A stretch of 64,000 bases of DNA from Cellulomonas xiejunii (GTDB taxonomy: Bacteria; Actinomycetota; Actinomycetes; Actinomycetales; Cellulomonadaceae), in assembly GCF_024508315.1 (NCBI RefSeq), contig NZ_CP101987.1, forward strand, positions 3,038,001 through 3,102,000, in the 5' to 3' direction. The position numbers and the translations under genes are program-made. Below, piece after piece: positions 34,225-43,388 of the stretch. A model generated the notes under the pieces. The model was not told where the DNA came from, did no database searches, and was given only the letters and a program-made list of their open reading frames with translations. Each line of letters opens with the position of its first letter. The first letter of the stretch is position 1.

Positions 34225-35622
34225 GTGACGACGACGGCCGCGAGCGGTGCGCCCGTGCCGCGGGTCGGCACCGACCCGGTCCCCGGTGACCTGCTCACGG
34301 CCGTCCGCGGCCGGCAGGTGCTCGTCGACGGCGTCCTGCGTCCGGCGACCCTGCACCTGGCCGACGGGCGCGTGACCGCGGTCGGCCCGTACGACGACCC
34401 CGTCGACGGCCCGGTTCTCGCGGCACCGGACCACGCGTACGTCCTGCCGGGCGTGGTCGACACGCACGTGCACGTCAACGAGCCCGGCCGCACGGCGTGG
34501 GAGGGGTTCGCGTCCGCGACGCGCGCGGCCGCCCTCGGGGGTGTCACGACGCTCGTCGACATGCCGCTCAACAGCATCCCGCCGACCACGACGACCGCGG
34601 GGCTCGCGGCCAAGCGCCGCGCAGCCACCGGCCAGCTGTCGGTGGACGTCGCCCTGTGGGGTGGCGCGGTGCCCGGCAACCTGGACGACCTGCGTCCGCT
34701 GTGGGATGCGGGGGTCCTGGGCTTCAAGTGCTTCCTGTCACCGTCGGGCGTCGAGGAGTTCGCGCCGCTGGGTCCCGCGGGTTTCGACGCGGCGCTGCGC
34801 ACGGTCGCGGCGTTCGACGGTCTGGTGATCGTGCACGCGGAGGACGCGGACGTGCTGGCGGGCGCGCCCGTCCGTCCCGGCGGCGCGTACCGGGACTTCG
34901 TCGCGTCGCGCCCGCACGAGGCGGAGACCGCGGCGATCGCGCGCGTCGTCGCGGGGGCGCGCACCACCGGCTGCCGCGTCCACGTGCTGCACCTGTCCAG
35001 CGCCCGCGCGCTGGACCTGCTGGCCGACGCTCGCGCCGAGGGCCTGCCCGTGACCGTCGAGACGTGCCCGCACTACCTGACGTTCGACGCGGACCGCATC
35101 CCCGACGCGTCCCCGGCGCACAAGTGCTGCCCTCCGATCCGCGACGCGGGCAACCGCGAGGCGCTGTGGGACGGCCTGCGCGCGGGGGTGATCGACGTCG
35201 TCGTCACGGACCACTCGCCGTCCACCGCGGCGGAGAAGCTGCGCGGCGACGGTGACCTGCAGCAGGCGTGGGGTGGTGTCGCCGGGCTGCAGGTCGGGTT
35301 CCAGGCCGTCGCGCACGGTGCGGCGACCCGCGGCATCGACGTCGCGGACGTCAGCCGGTGGATGTCCACGTCGACCGCCGACCTCGTGGGCTTGGCGCAC
35401 AAGGGCCGGCTGGCGCCCGGCGCCGACGCGGACGTCCTGGTCCTGGACCCGCGCGTCCCGCTGCACGTCGACGTGCGGGCCCTCGCCCACCGCAACCCCG
35501 TCAGCGCCTACGACGGCGTCGAGCTCTCGGCGTCCGTGACGGCGACGGTCCTGCGCGGACGCGTCGTGGCGCGCGACGGCGCCGTGACGGCCGGCACGGG
35601 GCGTCTGCTGTCCCGTCCGTGA
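34225..35622 (+). CDS. allB: Allantoinase
   Basis: It hydrolyses (S)-allantoin to allantoate at a binuclear metal site. The 465-residue protein belongs to the cyclic amidohydrolases: HVHVNEPGR near residue 80 (first metal pair), GFKCFLSPSG near 170 (carboxylated Lys), VIVHAED near 205, HVLHLSSA near 253 and VVTDHSPS near 330 (catalytic Asp). The GTG start overlaps GAGGAG closely. It is last in the uraD-uraH-pucL-allB run. Dihydropyrimidinase is the main alternative, but the neighbours favour allantoinase. Confidence 0.94.
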   Translation: MTTTAASGAPVPRVGTDPVPGDLLTAVRGRQVLVDGVLRPATLHLADGRVTAVGPYDDPVDGPVLAAPDHAYVLPGVVDTHVHVNEPGRTAWEGFASATRAAALGGVTTLVDMPLNSIPPTTTTAGLAAKRRAATGQLSVDVALWGGAVPGNLDDLRPLWDAGVLGFKCFLSPSGVEEFAPLGPAGFDAALRTVAAFDGLVIVHAEDADVLAGAPVRPGGAYRDFVASRPHEAETAAIARVVAGARTTGCRVHVLHLSSARALDLLADARAEGLPVTVETCPHYLTFDADRIPDASPAHKCCPPIRDAGNREALWDGLRAGVIDVVVTDHSPSTAAEKLRGDGDLQQAWGGVAGLQVGFQAVAHGAATRGIDVADVSRWMSTSTADLVGLAHKGRLAPGADADVLVLDPRVPLHVDVRALAHRNPVSAYDGVELSASVTATVLRGRVVARDGAVTAGTGRLLSRP

Positions 35623-35666
35623 GGAGACCCGACGTCATCGGGCGCGCACCCGACGGAAACCTCGGT

Positions 35667-35687
35667 GAAACGGCTGTTTCGTAGCGT
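35667..35687 (+). promoter_or_regulatory. Candidate purine-regulon operator, site 2, abutting a -10 (pucG)
   Basis: The perfect inverted repeat GAAAC-GGCT-GTTTC (35667-35680) is followed one base later by TAGCGT (35682-35687), a TAnnnT -10. The ATG comes only 6 bases after the -10, so the transcript is probably leaderless. An extra GAAAC half-site lies at 35656. Confidence 0.6.
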
Positions 35688-35693
35688 GCCGCC

Positions 35694-36902
35694 ATGACCC
35701 TGCACCCGCCGCACCGCCTGCTCATGGGCCCCGGGCCGAGCAGCGCCGACCCCCGCGTGCTGCGGGCCATGTCCGCGCCGCTGGTCGGGCAGTTCGACCC
35801 GGTGATGACGGGCTACATGAACGCGACGCAGGACCTGTACCGCCGGGTGTTCCGCACCGCGAACGACGCGACGCTCCTCGTCGACGGCACCGCGCGCGCC
35901 GCGATCGAGGCGGCCGTCGTGTCGCTGGTCGAGCCCGGCGACCGCGTGCTGGTCCCCGTGTTCGGGCGGTTCGGGCACCTCCTGGTGGAGATCGCACGCC
36001 GTGCGGGCGCGCAGGTCGAGACCGTCGAGGCGCCGTGGGGGCAGGTCGTCGACCCGCAGCGGGTAGCCGACGCGGTGCGCACCCACCGTCCCCGGCTCGT
36101 CGCGGTCGTCCACGGCGACACGTCGACGACGATGCGCCAGCCCCTGGCGGACATCGGCGCCGCGTGCGCGGAGCACGACGCGCTGCTGTACGTCGACGCG
36201 ACCGCGTCCCTCGGCGGCAACGACGTGCGCACCGACGACTGGCGCCTGGACGTCGTGACCGCGGGCCTGCAGAAGTGCCTCGGCGGGCCGTCGGGCAGCG
36301 CGCCGGCGACGTTGTCGGACCGCGCGCGCGACGCGGTGCAGGCGCGTCGGCACGTCGAGGAGGGCCTGCGCACGGACGACGACGAGCCGCGCGGGACCGT
36401 CATCGGCTCCAACTACCTCGACCTCGCGCAGCTCCTCGACTACTGGGGACCCCGACGCCTCAACCACCACACCGAGGCCACGTCGATGCTGTACGCGGCG
36501 CACGAGTGCGCGCGCGTCGTCCTCGAGGACGGGCTGGACGCGACGATCGAGCGTCACCGCGTCGCGGGGGCGGCGATGGCGGCGGGCGTCGAGGGGCTGG
36601 GGCTGCGGGTCTTCGGCGACCCGGCGCACCGCATGCACAACGTCGTCGCGGTGCACGTCCCGGACGGCGTCGTCGCCGACGCGGTCCGCCAGGCGATGCT
36701 CGACGACTTCGCGATCGAGATCGGCACGTCGTTCGGGCCCCTGCACGGGCGGGTGTGGCGCATCGGGACGATGGGCTGGAACGCGCGCCGCGACGCCGTC
36801 CTGACGACGCTCGCGGCGCTCGAGCACGTGCTGCGCGCGCAGGGCGTCACCGTGCCGACCGGCGGCGGCGTCACCGCGGCGCAGGAGGCGCTGGCCGCAT
36901 GA
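35694..36902 (+). CDS. pucG: (S)-ureidoglycine-glyoxylate aminotransferase
   Basis: PLP enzyme that transfers the amino group of ureidoglycine to glyoxylate, giving oxalurate and glycine. The class V aminotransferase features are GPGPSSADPRVLRAM at the N terminus, the PLP phosphate and ring contacts around LLVDGTARAAIEA and DATASLGG, and the Schiff-base Lys in TAGLQKCLGGPSG near residue 197. At 402 residues it matches alanine-glyoxylate aminotransferases, from which it cannot be separated by sequence alone. Adjacency to allantoate amidohydrolase supports the ureidoglycine role. Confidence 0.88.
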   Translation: MTLHPPHRLLMGPGPSSADPRVLRAMSAPLVGQFDPVMTGYMNATQDLYRRVFRTANDATLLVDGTARAAIEAAVVSLVEPGDRVLVPVFGRFGHLLVEIARRAGAQVETVEAPWGQVVDPQRVADAVRTHRPRLVAVVHGDTSTTMRQPLADIGAACAEHDALLYVDATASLGGNDVRTDDWRLDVVTAGLQKCLGGPSGSAPATLSDRARDAVQARRHVEEGLRTDDDEPRGTVIGSNYLDLAQLLDYWGPRRLNHHTEATSMLYAAHECARVVLEDGLDATIERHRVAGAAMAAGVEGLGLRVFGDPAHRMHNVVAVHVPDGVVADAVRQAMLDDFAIEIGTSFGPLHGRVWRIGTMGWNARRDAVLTTLAALEHVLRAQGVTVPTGGGVTAAQEALAA

Positions 36903-38170
36903 CGACCGCCGCCGCTGTCCTGGCCCGCTGCGACGCGCTCGCCGCGTGCAGCGACCGCCCCGACCACCTCGACCGCGCGCACCTGACCCCCGCGCTGGCG
37001 GCTGCGCACGGGCTCGTCGAGGGCTGGATGACCGCGGCGGGGCTGCGCACGTGGCGCGACCAGGCAGGCAACCTGTGCGGGCGCGCCGAGGGCCGCGAGC
37101 CGGGCCTGCCCGCGCTGCTGCTGGGCTCGCACCTCGACACCGTGCCCGACGCCGGCCGGTACGACGGCATGCTGGGCGTCCTCATGGCCGTCGCCGTGGC
37201 CGAGCGCCTGCGCGACGAGGTCGCGACCTGGCCGTGCGCGCTCGAGGTCGTCGGGTTCACGGACGAGGAGGGCGCGCGCTTCGGCACCGCCCTGCTGGGG
37301 TCCCGCGCGCTCGCCGGGACCTGGGACGACGCGTGGTGGGCGCTGCGGGACGCGGACGGGACGACGCTCGCACAGGCGGCCCGAGACTTCGGGCTCGATC
37401 CCGCGCTGATCGGCACGGCCGCCCGGCGGCCCACCGACCTGGTGGCCTACCTCGAGGCGCACATCGAGCAGGGCCCGCTGCTCGAGGAGGCCGACCGCTC
37501 GCTGGGCGTCGTGACGTCGATCGCCGGCGCGCAGCGGTTCCGCGTCGAGGTGGTCGGCGAGGCGCGCCACGCGGGCGGCACCCCGTACCCGCGCCGGCGC
37601 GACGCGCTCGCGGGGGCGGCCGAGGCGGTGCTGCTGGTCGAGCGCACGGCCCGCGCGCGGGGCACCGTCGCCACGGTCGGGCAGCTCCACGTGGAGCCCG
37701 GTGCGGTCAACGTCATCCCCGGCCGCGTCGTGCTCTCCGTGGACCTGCGCGCCGCGACCGACGACGCGCGCGACGCGACGCGGCACGAGCTGCTGGCGGG
37801 CCTGGAATGCCTGTGCGCCGCACGCGGCCTGAGCATGACGGTCACGGACCTGTACGAGGCGCCCGCGACGACGTGCGCGGGGTGGCTGCGGGACGCGCTG
37901 CGCGCCGGGGTCGTCGCGTCCGGTGACGACGAGCCGATGGACGTGTGGAGCCCCGCGGGGCACGACGGCATGGCCGTGACGGCCGTGACGGACGTCGGCA
38001 TGCTGTTCGTCCGCTGCCACGACGGCATCAGCCACCACCCCGACGAGGCGGTCCGCGAGCGGGACGTCGCCGCCGGGCTCGACGCGTTCACGACGGCCGT
38101 GCGCGACGTCGCGCACCGCGTCGCCGCTCGCACGGCGCCCGGCGGTGCGCGGCCCGGGGTGCGGGCATGA
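36899..38170 (+). CDS. allC: Allantoate amidohydrolase
   Basis: It hydrolyses allantoate to (S)-ureidoglycine, CO2 and ammonia. The 423-residue M20-family metallohydrolase shows LLGSHLDTVPDAGRYDG near residue 75 (metal His and Asp), VGFTDEEGARFGTALLGS near 117 (Glu-Glu), HIEQGPLLEE near 185 and SPAGHDGMAV near 353. N-carbamoyl amino acid hydrolases share these motifs; the location between pucG and the purine regulator argues for allantoate. It overlaps both neighbours by ATGA. Confidence 0.92.
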   Translation: MTTAAAVLARCDALAACSDRPDHLDRAHLTPALAAAHGLVEGWMTAAGLRTWRDQAGNLCGRAEGREPGLPALLLGSHLDTVPDAGRYDGMLGVLMAVAVAERLRDEVATWPCALEVVGFTDEEGARFGTALLGSRALAGTWDDAWWALRDADGTTLAQAARDFGLDPALIGTAARRPTDLVAYLEAHIEQGPLLEEADRSLGVVTSIAGAQRFRVEVVGEARHAGGTPYPRRRDALAGAAEAVLLVERTARARGTVATVGQLHVEPGAVNVIPGRVVLSVDLRAATDDARDATRHELLAGLECLCAARGLSMTVTDLYEAPATTCAGWLRDALRAGVVASGDDEPMDVWSPAGHDGMAVTAVTDVGMLFVRCHDGISHHPDEAVRERDVAAGLDAFTTAVRDVAHRVAARTAPGGARPGVRA

Positions 38171-39036
38171 CGACCGCCCCGGTCGCACCTCCCGTCGACG
38201 GCACCGACGTCGACGGCCTGCGCCTCGACGAGCGCATCGTGGCCCGCTACGCCGAGCTGCCCCCGCAGGAGCGCCGGGGGGCGGACGTGCTGCTCGAGCA
38301 CTTCGGCGATCTCGCGACGTACACGGCGGCCGAGCTGGCGACCCTCGCCGGGGTGTCGAAGGCGACCATGAGCCGCCTGTTCCGCAGCCTGGGGTTCGAC
38401 GACTTCACGCAGGTGCGCGACCACCTGCGCGGGCTGCGCCAGCACGGCGTGCCCGTCACGCTCGGCGCCGCACCGGACCTCGACGGGCACGCCGCCGCGG
38501 AGGCCGCCGCCGTGCGGGCGGCGGTCGCGGCGCTCGGGGTGCACCTCGACGCGGTCGCCGACGTGCTGGCCCACGCGCCGCGGGTCGTCGTCGTGGGCCT
38601 GCGCAGCAGCTACCCCGTGGCGCTGCACCTGCGCCAGCAGCTCACGCAGGTGCGTCCGCACGTCACGCTCCTGCCGCAGCCCGGGCAGTCGTGGTCCGAG
38701 GACGTCGTGGACCTGTCGCCGCAGGACGCGGTGGTCCTGGTCGCGTTCCGGCGACGGCCGCCGGGCGTGCGCGCGCTGGCCGAGCGGCTGCGCGCCGCGG
38801 GGACGCCGGTCGTGCTCGTCGCCGACCCGACGGCACGCGCCCTGGCCGCCCACGCGACGTGGTGGGTCGAGTGCCCGGTGCAGGCGCGGGGCGCGTTCGA
38901 CTCCTACGCCGCCGCGTCCTCGGTCGTCGCGGCGCTGGCCGACGCCGTCCTGACCCGCCGCGGGCGCACGGGCGAGCAGCGGGTCGCCACGATCGACTCG
39001 GCATACCGCGCGCTCGGCGAGGTCGAGGCACGCTGA
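38167..39036 (+). CDS. RpiR/MurR-family regulator, probable purine-catabolism regulator
   Basis: The 289-residue protein has an N-terminal RpiR helix-turn-helix (ERRGADVLLEHFGDLATYTAAELATLAGVSKATMSRLFRSLGF, within residues 35-78) and a C-terminal SIS sugar-phosphate-like domain (VVVVGLRSSYPVALHLRQQL near 143, VVLVAFRRRPPGV near 195). Embedded between allC and the xanthine dehydrogenase genes with overlaps on both sides, it is the best candidate for the protein that binds the GAAAC-N4-GTTTC sites. The effector may be a ureide such as allantoin, because SIS domains are not limited to sugar phosphates. Confidence 0.85.
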   Translation: MTTAPVAPPVDGTDVDGLRLDERIVARYAELPPQERRGADVLLEHFGDLATYTAAELATLAGVSKATMSRLFRSLGFDDFTQVRDHLRGLRQHGVPVTLGAAPDLDGHAAAEAAAVRAAVAALGVHLDAVADVLAHAPRVVVVGLRSSYPVALHLRQQLTQVRPHVTLLPQPGQSWSEDVVDLSPQDAVVLVAFRRRPPGVRALAERLRAAGTPVVLVADPTARALAAHATWWVECPVQARGAFDSYAAASSVVAALADAVLTRRGRTGEQRVATIDSAYRALGEVEAR

Positions 39037-39833
39037 TGGACCTCGCCGTGACGTCGCTGCGGTCCGCGCGCACCCGCGCCGACCTGCGCCTAGCCGCCGG
39101 CGAACGGCTGCTCGCGGGCGGGACGTGGCTGTTCTCCGAGCCGCAGCCGGGCGTCACGGGGCTCGTGGACCTCACGTCCCTGGGGTGGCCGTCGGTCGAG
39201 CGCACGCCCGACGGCCTGCGCGTCGCGGCGACCTGCACGGTCGAGCAGCTCGCCGGGTACGCGCCCGACCCGGCCTGGACGGCGTGGCCGCTCGTCGGGG
39301 CGTGCGCCGACGCGCTGCTCATGTCGTTCAAGGTGCAGGGGCAGGCGACGGTCGGGGGCAACGTCGCCCTCGCCCTGCCCGCGGGGGCGATGACGACGCT
39401 GCTGACGGCCCTCGACGCGGTCGCGGTCGTCTGGACACCGGACGGCGGCGAGCGGCGCGAGGCGGTCGCGGACCTCGTCGTCGGGCCCGGCCGGACCACC
39501 CTGGCGCCGGGTGAGGTGCTGCGGGCGTTCGACGTCCCGGAGCACGCCCTGGGCTCGCGCGTGGCGGTGCGGCAGGTGTCGCTGACGGCGGCCGGGCGGT
39601 CGGCGTCGCTCGTCGTCGCGCGACGGGACGCGGACGACGCCGTGACGCTCACGGTGACCGCCGCGACGCCCCGCCCGGTCCGGCACCGGTTCCCCTCCGC
39701 AGCGACGTCGGCCCAGGTCAGCGGGGTCCTGTCCGACGTCGAGTGGTACGACGACGTCCACGGCGCCCCCGACTGGCGGCGCGCCGTGACGACGCTCCTC
39801 GCGCACGAGGTCGTCGCGGAGGTGACCGCATGA
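39036..39833 (+). CDS. Xanthine dehydrogenase, FAD-binding subunit
   Basis: Electron-transfer subunit of xanthine dehydrogenase, 265 residues, CoxM/CutM type. The FAD pyrophosphate contact AGGTWLFSE lies near residue 27. QATVGGNVALALPAGAM near 103 is the second FAD-binding loop, and the C-terminal VRQVSLTAAGRSASLV belongs to the family's C domain. It starts inside the stop of the rpiR-type gene (TGATG) and overlaps the next gene by ATGA, so the two subunits are made together. Confidence 0.9.
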   Translation: MDLAVTSLRSARTRADLRLAAGERLLAGGTWLFSEPQPGVTGLVDLTSLGWPSVERTPDGLRVAATCTVEQLAGYAPDPAWTAWPLVGACADALLMSFKVQGQATVGGNVALALPAGAMTTLLTALDAVAVVWTPDGGERREAVADLVVGPGRTTLAPGEVLRAFDVPEHALGSRVAVRQVSLTAAGRSASLVVARRDADDAVTLTVTAATPRPVRHRFPSAATSAQVSGVLSDVEWYDDVHGAPDWRRAVTTLLAHEVVAEVTA

Positions 39834-42595
39834 GGGTCGACGGCCAGGAGGTCACCGCCGCGCCCGCGCCGGGCCAGTGCCTGCGCACGTTCCTGCGGCA
39901 GGAGGGGCACGTCGCGGTGAAGAAGGGCTGCGACGCGGGCGACTGCGGCGCGTGCACGGTCCTCGTCGACGGGCAGGCACGGCACTCCTGCCTGGTGCCG
40001 GCGGTGCGCGCGGTCGACGCCGAGGTGGTCACGGCTGCGGGCCTCGGCACCCCCGACGCGCTGAGCCCCGTGCAGCAGTCGTTCGTCGACGCGCAGGGCT
40101 TCCAGTGCGGCTTCTGCACCGCGGGCATGGTCGTCACGGCCACCGCGCTGGCCGACGACGACGGGCACGTGCACCTCGACGAGGAGACGCTCGTCCGCCG
40201 GTTCAAGGGCAACCTGTGCCGCTGCACCGGGTACCGGTCGGTGCGCGACGCCCTGGCCGGCAAGGCGAACGTCGTCCGCGACGGCGGCGTGGGCGAGTCC
40301 GTGGCGGTCCCCGCCGGGCGGCGCCTGGTGTGCGGGCGCGAGCCGTTCACGCTCGACGAGCCGCCCGCCGGCCTGCTGCACCTGGCCGTCCTCGGCTCGC
40401 CGCACGTGCACGCGCGGATCGTGTCGATCGACACGAGCCGCGCCCGGGCGCTGCCCGGCGTGCACCTGGTGCTCACGCACCACGACTCCCCCGACGTCCT
40501 GTTCTCGACCGGCCGCCACCAGCACCGCACCGACGACCCGGACGACACGCGCGTGCTCGACGACGTCGTGCGGTTCCACGGGCAGCGCGTCGCCGCGGTC
40601 GTCGCGGACTCGGCCACCCTCGCGCGCGCCGCGTGCGACCTGATCGACGTCACGTACGAGCCGCTGCCCGCTGTCCTGGACCCGGAGGAGGCACGCCGTC
40701 CGGGGGCGCCGCTCGTGCACGGCGACAAGGACGCGGCCACGTCCCGCATCGCCGACCCGGCGCGCAACGTCGTGGCCGCGAGCCGCGGCGAGGTCGGTGA
40801 CGTGGCGGGCGCGCTGGCGGCGTCGACGCACGTCGTGCGGGGCACGTGGCGCACGGCCCGGGTGTCGCACGCAGCCCTGGAGACGCACGGGGCCGTGGGG
40901 TGGCTCGACGACGACGGGCGGCTCGTGGTCCGCACCAGCACGCAGGTCCCGTTCCTCGTGCGCGACGAGCTGTGCCACGTGTTCGACCTCGACCGCGAGC
41001 GCGTGCGCGTCGTCGCCGCGCGCGTCGGGGGCGGGTTCGGCGGCAAGCAGGAGCTGCTCACCGAGGACCTCGTGACGCTCGCGGTGCTGCGCACGGGCCG
41101 GCCCGTGCAGTACGAGATGACGCGCGAGGACGAGCTCGCGCTGGCGCCCTGCCGGCATCCGGTGCGCGTCGAGGTCACGCTGGGCGCCGACGCCGACGGG
41201 CACCTGACCGCGATGCACCTCGACGTGCTGACGGACACCGGCGCGTACGGCAACCACGCGCCGGGCGTGCTGTTCCACGGCATCCACGAGTCGGTCGCGC
41301 AGTACCGGTGCCCGGCCAAGCGCGTGGACGCCGAGGCCGTGTACACCCACCAGCTGCCGTCCGGCGCGTTCCGCGGGTACGGGCTGGGGCAGGTGATGTT
41401 CGGGCTGGAGTCGGCGGTCGACGAGCTGGCGCGCGAGGTGGGGATCGACCCGTTCGAGATGCGGCGGCGCAACGTCGTGCGGCCGGGCGACGAGTTCCTC
41501 GTCAACCACGCCGACACGACGACGGACCTGGGGTACGGGCTGGTCGAGCCGGGCGACGACACCCCGTCCTACGGGCTCACGCAGTGCCTCGACCTGGTCG
41601 AGGACGCACTGGCGACGACGCGGGCCGGCGACGCCGCGCTGGTGCCCGTGGGTGAGCGGTGGCGCGTGGGCGAGGGCATGGCGGTCGCGATGATCGCGAC
41701 CATCCCGCCGCGCGGTCACCACTCGACGGCGACCGTCTCGGTCGACGCGGACGGCCGCTACGAGGTCGCGGTCGGCACCGCCGAGTTCGGCAACGGCACG
41801 TCGACTGTGCACGTGCAGCTCGTCGCCACGGCGCTGGGCACCAGCCCGGACCGGGTGCGGCTGCGGCAGTCGGACACCGACCGCGGGGGGTACGACACGG
41901 GGGCGTACGGGTCGACGGGATCGGTCGTCGCGGGGCGCGCGGTCGCGCAGGCGGCGGCGCTGCTGCGCGAGGACCTGGTGGCGGCGGCGCGCGGCCTCGT
42001 CGAGGGCGCCCACGAGGCGGGGGTCGCGTCGGGTCGCGCACCGACGTCGCACGACGCCCCTGTCGTCGGACCGGACGGCGTGCGCGTCGGCGACCGGCTC
42101 GTGACGTTCGCCGAGCTCGGCCCGCGGTCGGCCGAGGGCTCGCACCACGGCAGCCCTCGGTCCGTGGCGTTCAACGTCCACGCCTTCCGCGTCGCCGTCG
42201 ACACCGCGACGGGCACCGTGCGGATCCTGCAGTCGGTGCAGGCCGCCGACGCCGGCGTCGTGCTGAACCCCGAGCAGCTGCGCGGCCAGATCGAGGGCGG
42301 CGTCGCGCAGGGCATCGGCTCGGCCCTGCTGGAGGAGACGGTGCTGCGCGACGGGGTCGTGGTCACGCGCACGCTGCGCGGCTACCGCGTCCCGCAGATG
42401 GCCGACGTCCCCCCGACCCGTGTCCTGCTCGCCCGCACCCGCGACGGGCTCGGCCCGCACGGTGCGAAGTCCATGAGCGAGGCCCCGTACAACCCCGTCG
42501 CACCCGCGCTCGCCAACGCGGTGCGCGATGCACTGGGCGTGCGTCCGAACGAGATCCCGATGACGAAGGACCGGGTCTGGCGGCTGCTGCGCTGA
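39830..42595 (+). CDS. Xanthine dehydrogenase, [2Fe-2S] and molybdopterin domains fused
   Basis: It oxidises hypoxanthine and xanthine to urate. In 921 residues, 1-150 form the small iron-sulfur subunit: plant-type cluster CDAGDCGACTVLVDG near 35-50 and the second cluster CGFCTAGM / CRCTGY near 98-135. From about 165 on it is the Mo-binding subunit: RVGGGFGGKQE near 400, GAFRGYGLGQ near 510 and the active-site Glu in SMSEAPYNPVAPAL near 885. FeS and Mo parts are usually separate in bacteria or joined with FAD in the eukaryote order. Here FAD is a separate upstream gene. Confidence 0.9.
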   Translation: MRVDGQEVTAAPAPGQCLRTFLRQEGHVAVKKGCDAGDCGACTVLVDGQARHSCLVPAVRAVDAEVVTAAGLGTPDALSPVQQSFVDAQGFQCGFCTAGMVVTATALADDDGHVHLDEETLVRRFKGNLCRCTGYRSVRDALAGKANVVRDGGVGESVAVPAGRRLVCGREPFTLDEPPAGLLHLAVLGSPHVHARIVSIDTSRARALPGVHLVLTHHDSPDVLFSTGRHQHRTDDPDDTRVLDDVVRFHGQRVAAVVADSATLARAACDLIDVTYEPLPAVLDPEEARRPGAPLVHGDKDAATSRIADPARNVVAASRGEVGDVAGALAASTHVVRGTWRTARVSHAALETHGAVGWLDDDGRLVVRTSTQVPFLVRDELCHVFDLDRERVRVVAARVGGGFGGKQELLTEDLVTLAVLRTGRPVQYEMTREDELALAPCRHPVRVEVTLGADADGHLTAMHLDVLTDTGAYGNHAPGVLFHGIHESVAQYRCPAKRVDAEAVYTHQLPSGAFRGYGLGQVMFGLESAVDELAREVGIDPFEMRRRNVVRPGDEFLVNHADTTTDLGYGLVEPGDDTPSYGLTQCLDLVEDALATTRAGDAALVPVGERWRVGEGMAVAMIATIPPRGHHSTATVSVDADGRYEVAVGTAEFGNGTSTVHVQLVATALGTSPDRVRLRQSDTDRGGYDTGAYGSTGSVVAGRAVAQAAALLREDLVAAARGLVEGAHEAGVASGRAPTSHDAPVVGPDGVRVGDRLVTFAELGPRSAEGSHHGSPRSVAFNVHAFRVAVDTATGTVRILQSVQAADAGVVLNPEQLRGQIEGGVAQGIGSALLEETVLRDGVVVTRTLRGYRVPQMADVPPTRVLLARTRDGLGPHGAKSMSEAPYNPVAPALANAVRDALGVRPNEIPMTKDRVWRLLR

Positions 42596-42610
42596 GGGCG
42601 GGCCACCGGG

Positions 42611-43024
42611 TCAGGGCTGCGCCGCGAAGGCGCGCGCGACGAGCGCCGAGTGCTCATCGGCGCACTCCCGGTGCGCCTGCTGGAAGGTCTGGTCAGCGGC
42701 CTCCGGGTCGGCCTCGTCGGAGTAGTCGACCTCGACCTCGAAGCCGGTGCCGGGCCCGTCGACGCCAGCGGGTCCGGGGTCGTACCCCGCGGCCTGGAGG
42801 CAGGCGCGATCGGCTTCCCAGGCGGCCACCATCTCCGGCAGGGTGACCACGCCGTCCGCCAGCGCGCGCCGCTGGGCCTCCGGGGCCGTCCCGACCTCCG
42901 CGGCGCTGAAGGACGCACCGGTCACCTGGGGACGCGCGAGGACCATCGACAGGGCGAGGTACGCCAGCGCGAGCGCGAGCAGCGCCCCGGCGACGAGGGT
43001 GAGCGTGCGGGGGCGGCGGGTCAT
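42611..43024 (-). CDS. Small membrane-anchored hypothetical protein
   Basis: The 137-residue product starts MTRRPR, has one hydrophobic helix (LVAGALLALALAYLALSMVLA, about residues 10-30) and an acidic exported domain with two Cys (RACLQAAGY and RECADEHSALV) that could form a disulfide. The ATG follows GAGGAGA. It is transcribed against the xanthine dehydrogenase gene, 15 bases from it. I do not recognise the family. It does not look connected with purine metabolism. Confidence 0.65.
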   Translation of the reverse strand: MTRRPRTLTLVAGALLALALAYLALSMVLARPQVTGASFSAAEVGTAPEAQRRALADGVVTLPEMVAAWEADRACLQAAGYDPGPAGVDGPGTGFEVEVDYSDEADPEAADQTFQQAHRECADEHSALVARAFAAQP

Positions 43025-43061
43025 CGGGTCTCCTCGGTGGGGGGCGCGCAGAGGTGGGGGG

Positions 43062-43388
43062 TCATCGGGTGCCCGGCGGGGCGTCGAGGCGCAGCAGCCG
43101 CCGCAGGAGGTCGACCTCGGCCGTGAGGGCACGTTCGCCCTGCGGTGTGATCCGCGCCCACGTCCGCGCGCGTCGGCCGTCGGATCCCTTGCGGAGCTCC
43201 ACGTGCCCGGCGTCGACGAGCACCTCCAGGTGCCGGCCGAGGTTGCCGTCCGTCAGGCCGAGCGCGCGCTTGAGGCGCGTGAAGTCGGCCTCCTCGTGCT
43301 CGGCCAGGACGGCGAGGATGCCGAGCCGCGCCCGTTGGTGGACGGTCTCGTCGAGGTCGGCGAGAGGGTGGCGGTCGGCGTCGCTCAC
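43062..43388 (-). CDS. Winged-helix transcriptional regulator
   Basis: The 108-residue protein is one winged-helix DNA-binding domain of the type grouped as HTH_27/ArsR-MarR-like: RLGILAVLAEHEEADFTRLKRALGLTDGNLGRHLEVLVDAGHVEL, within residues 20-65, followed by the wing with RARTWARITPQG. No metal-binding Cys pair is present. The GTG overlaps the membrane-protein gene by GTGA. Such two-gene units (regulator plus membrane protein) are common and usually autoregulated. The palindrome at 43966-43980 is a likely operator. Confidence 0.82.
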   Translation of the reverse strand: MSDADRHPLADLDETVHQRARLGILAVLAEHEEADFTRLKRALGLTDGNLGRHLEVLVDAGHVELRKGSDGRRARTWARITPQGERALTAEVDLLRRLLRLDAPPGTR

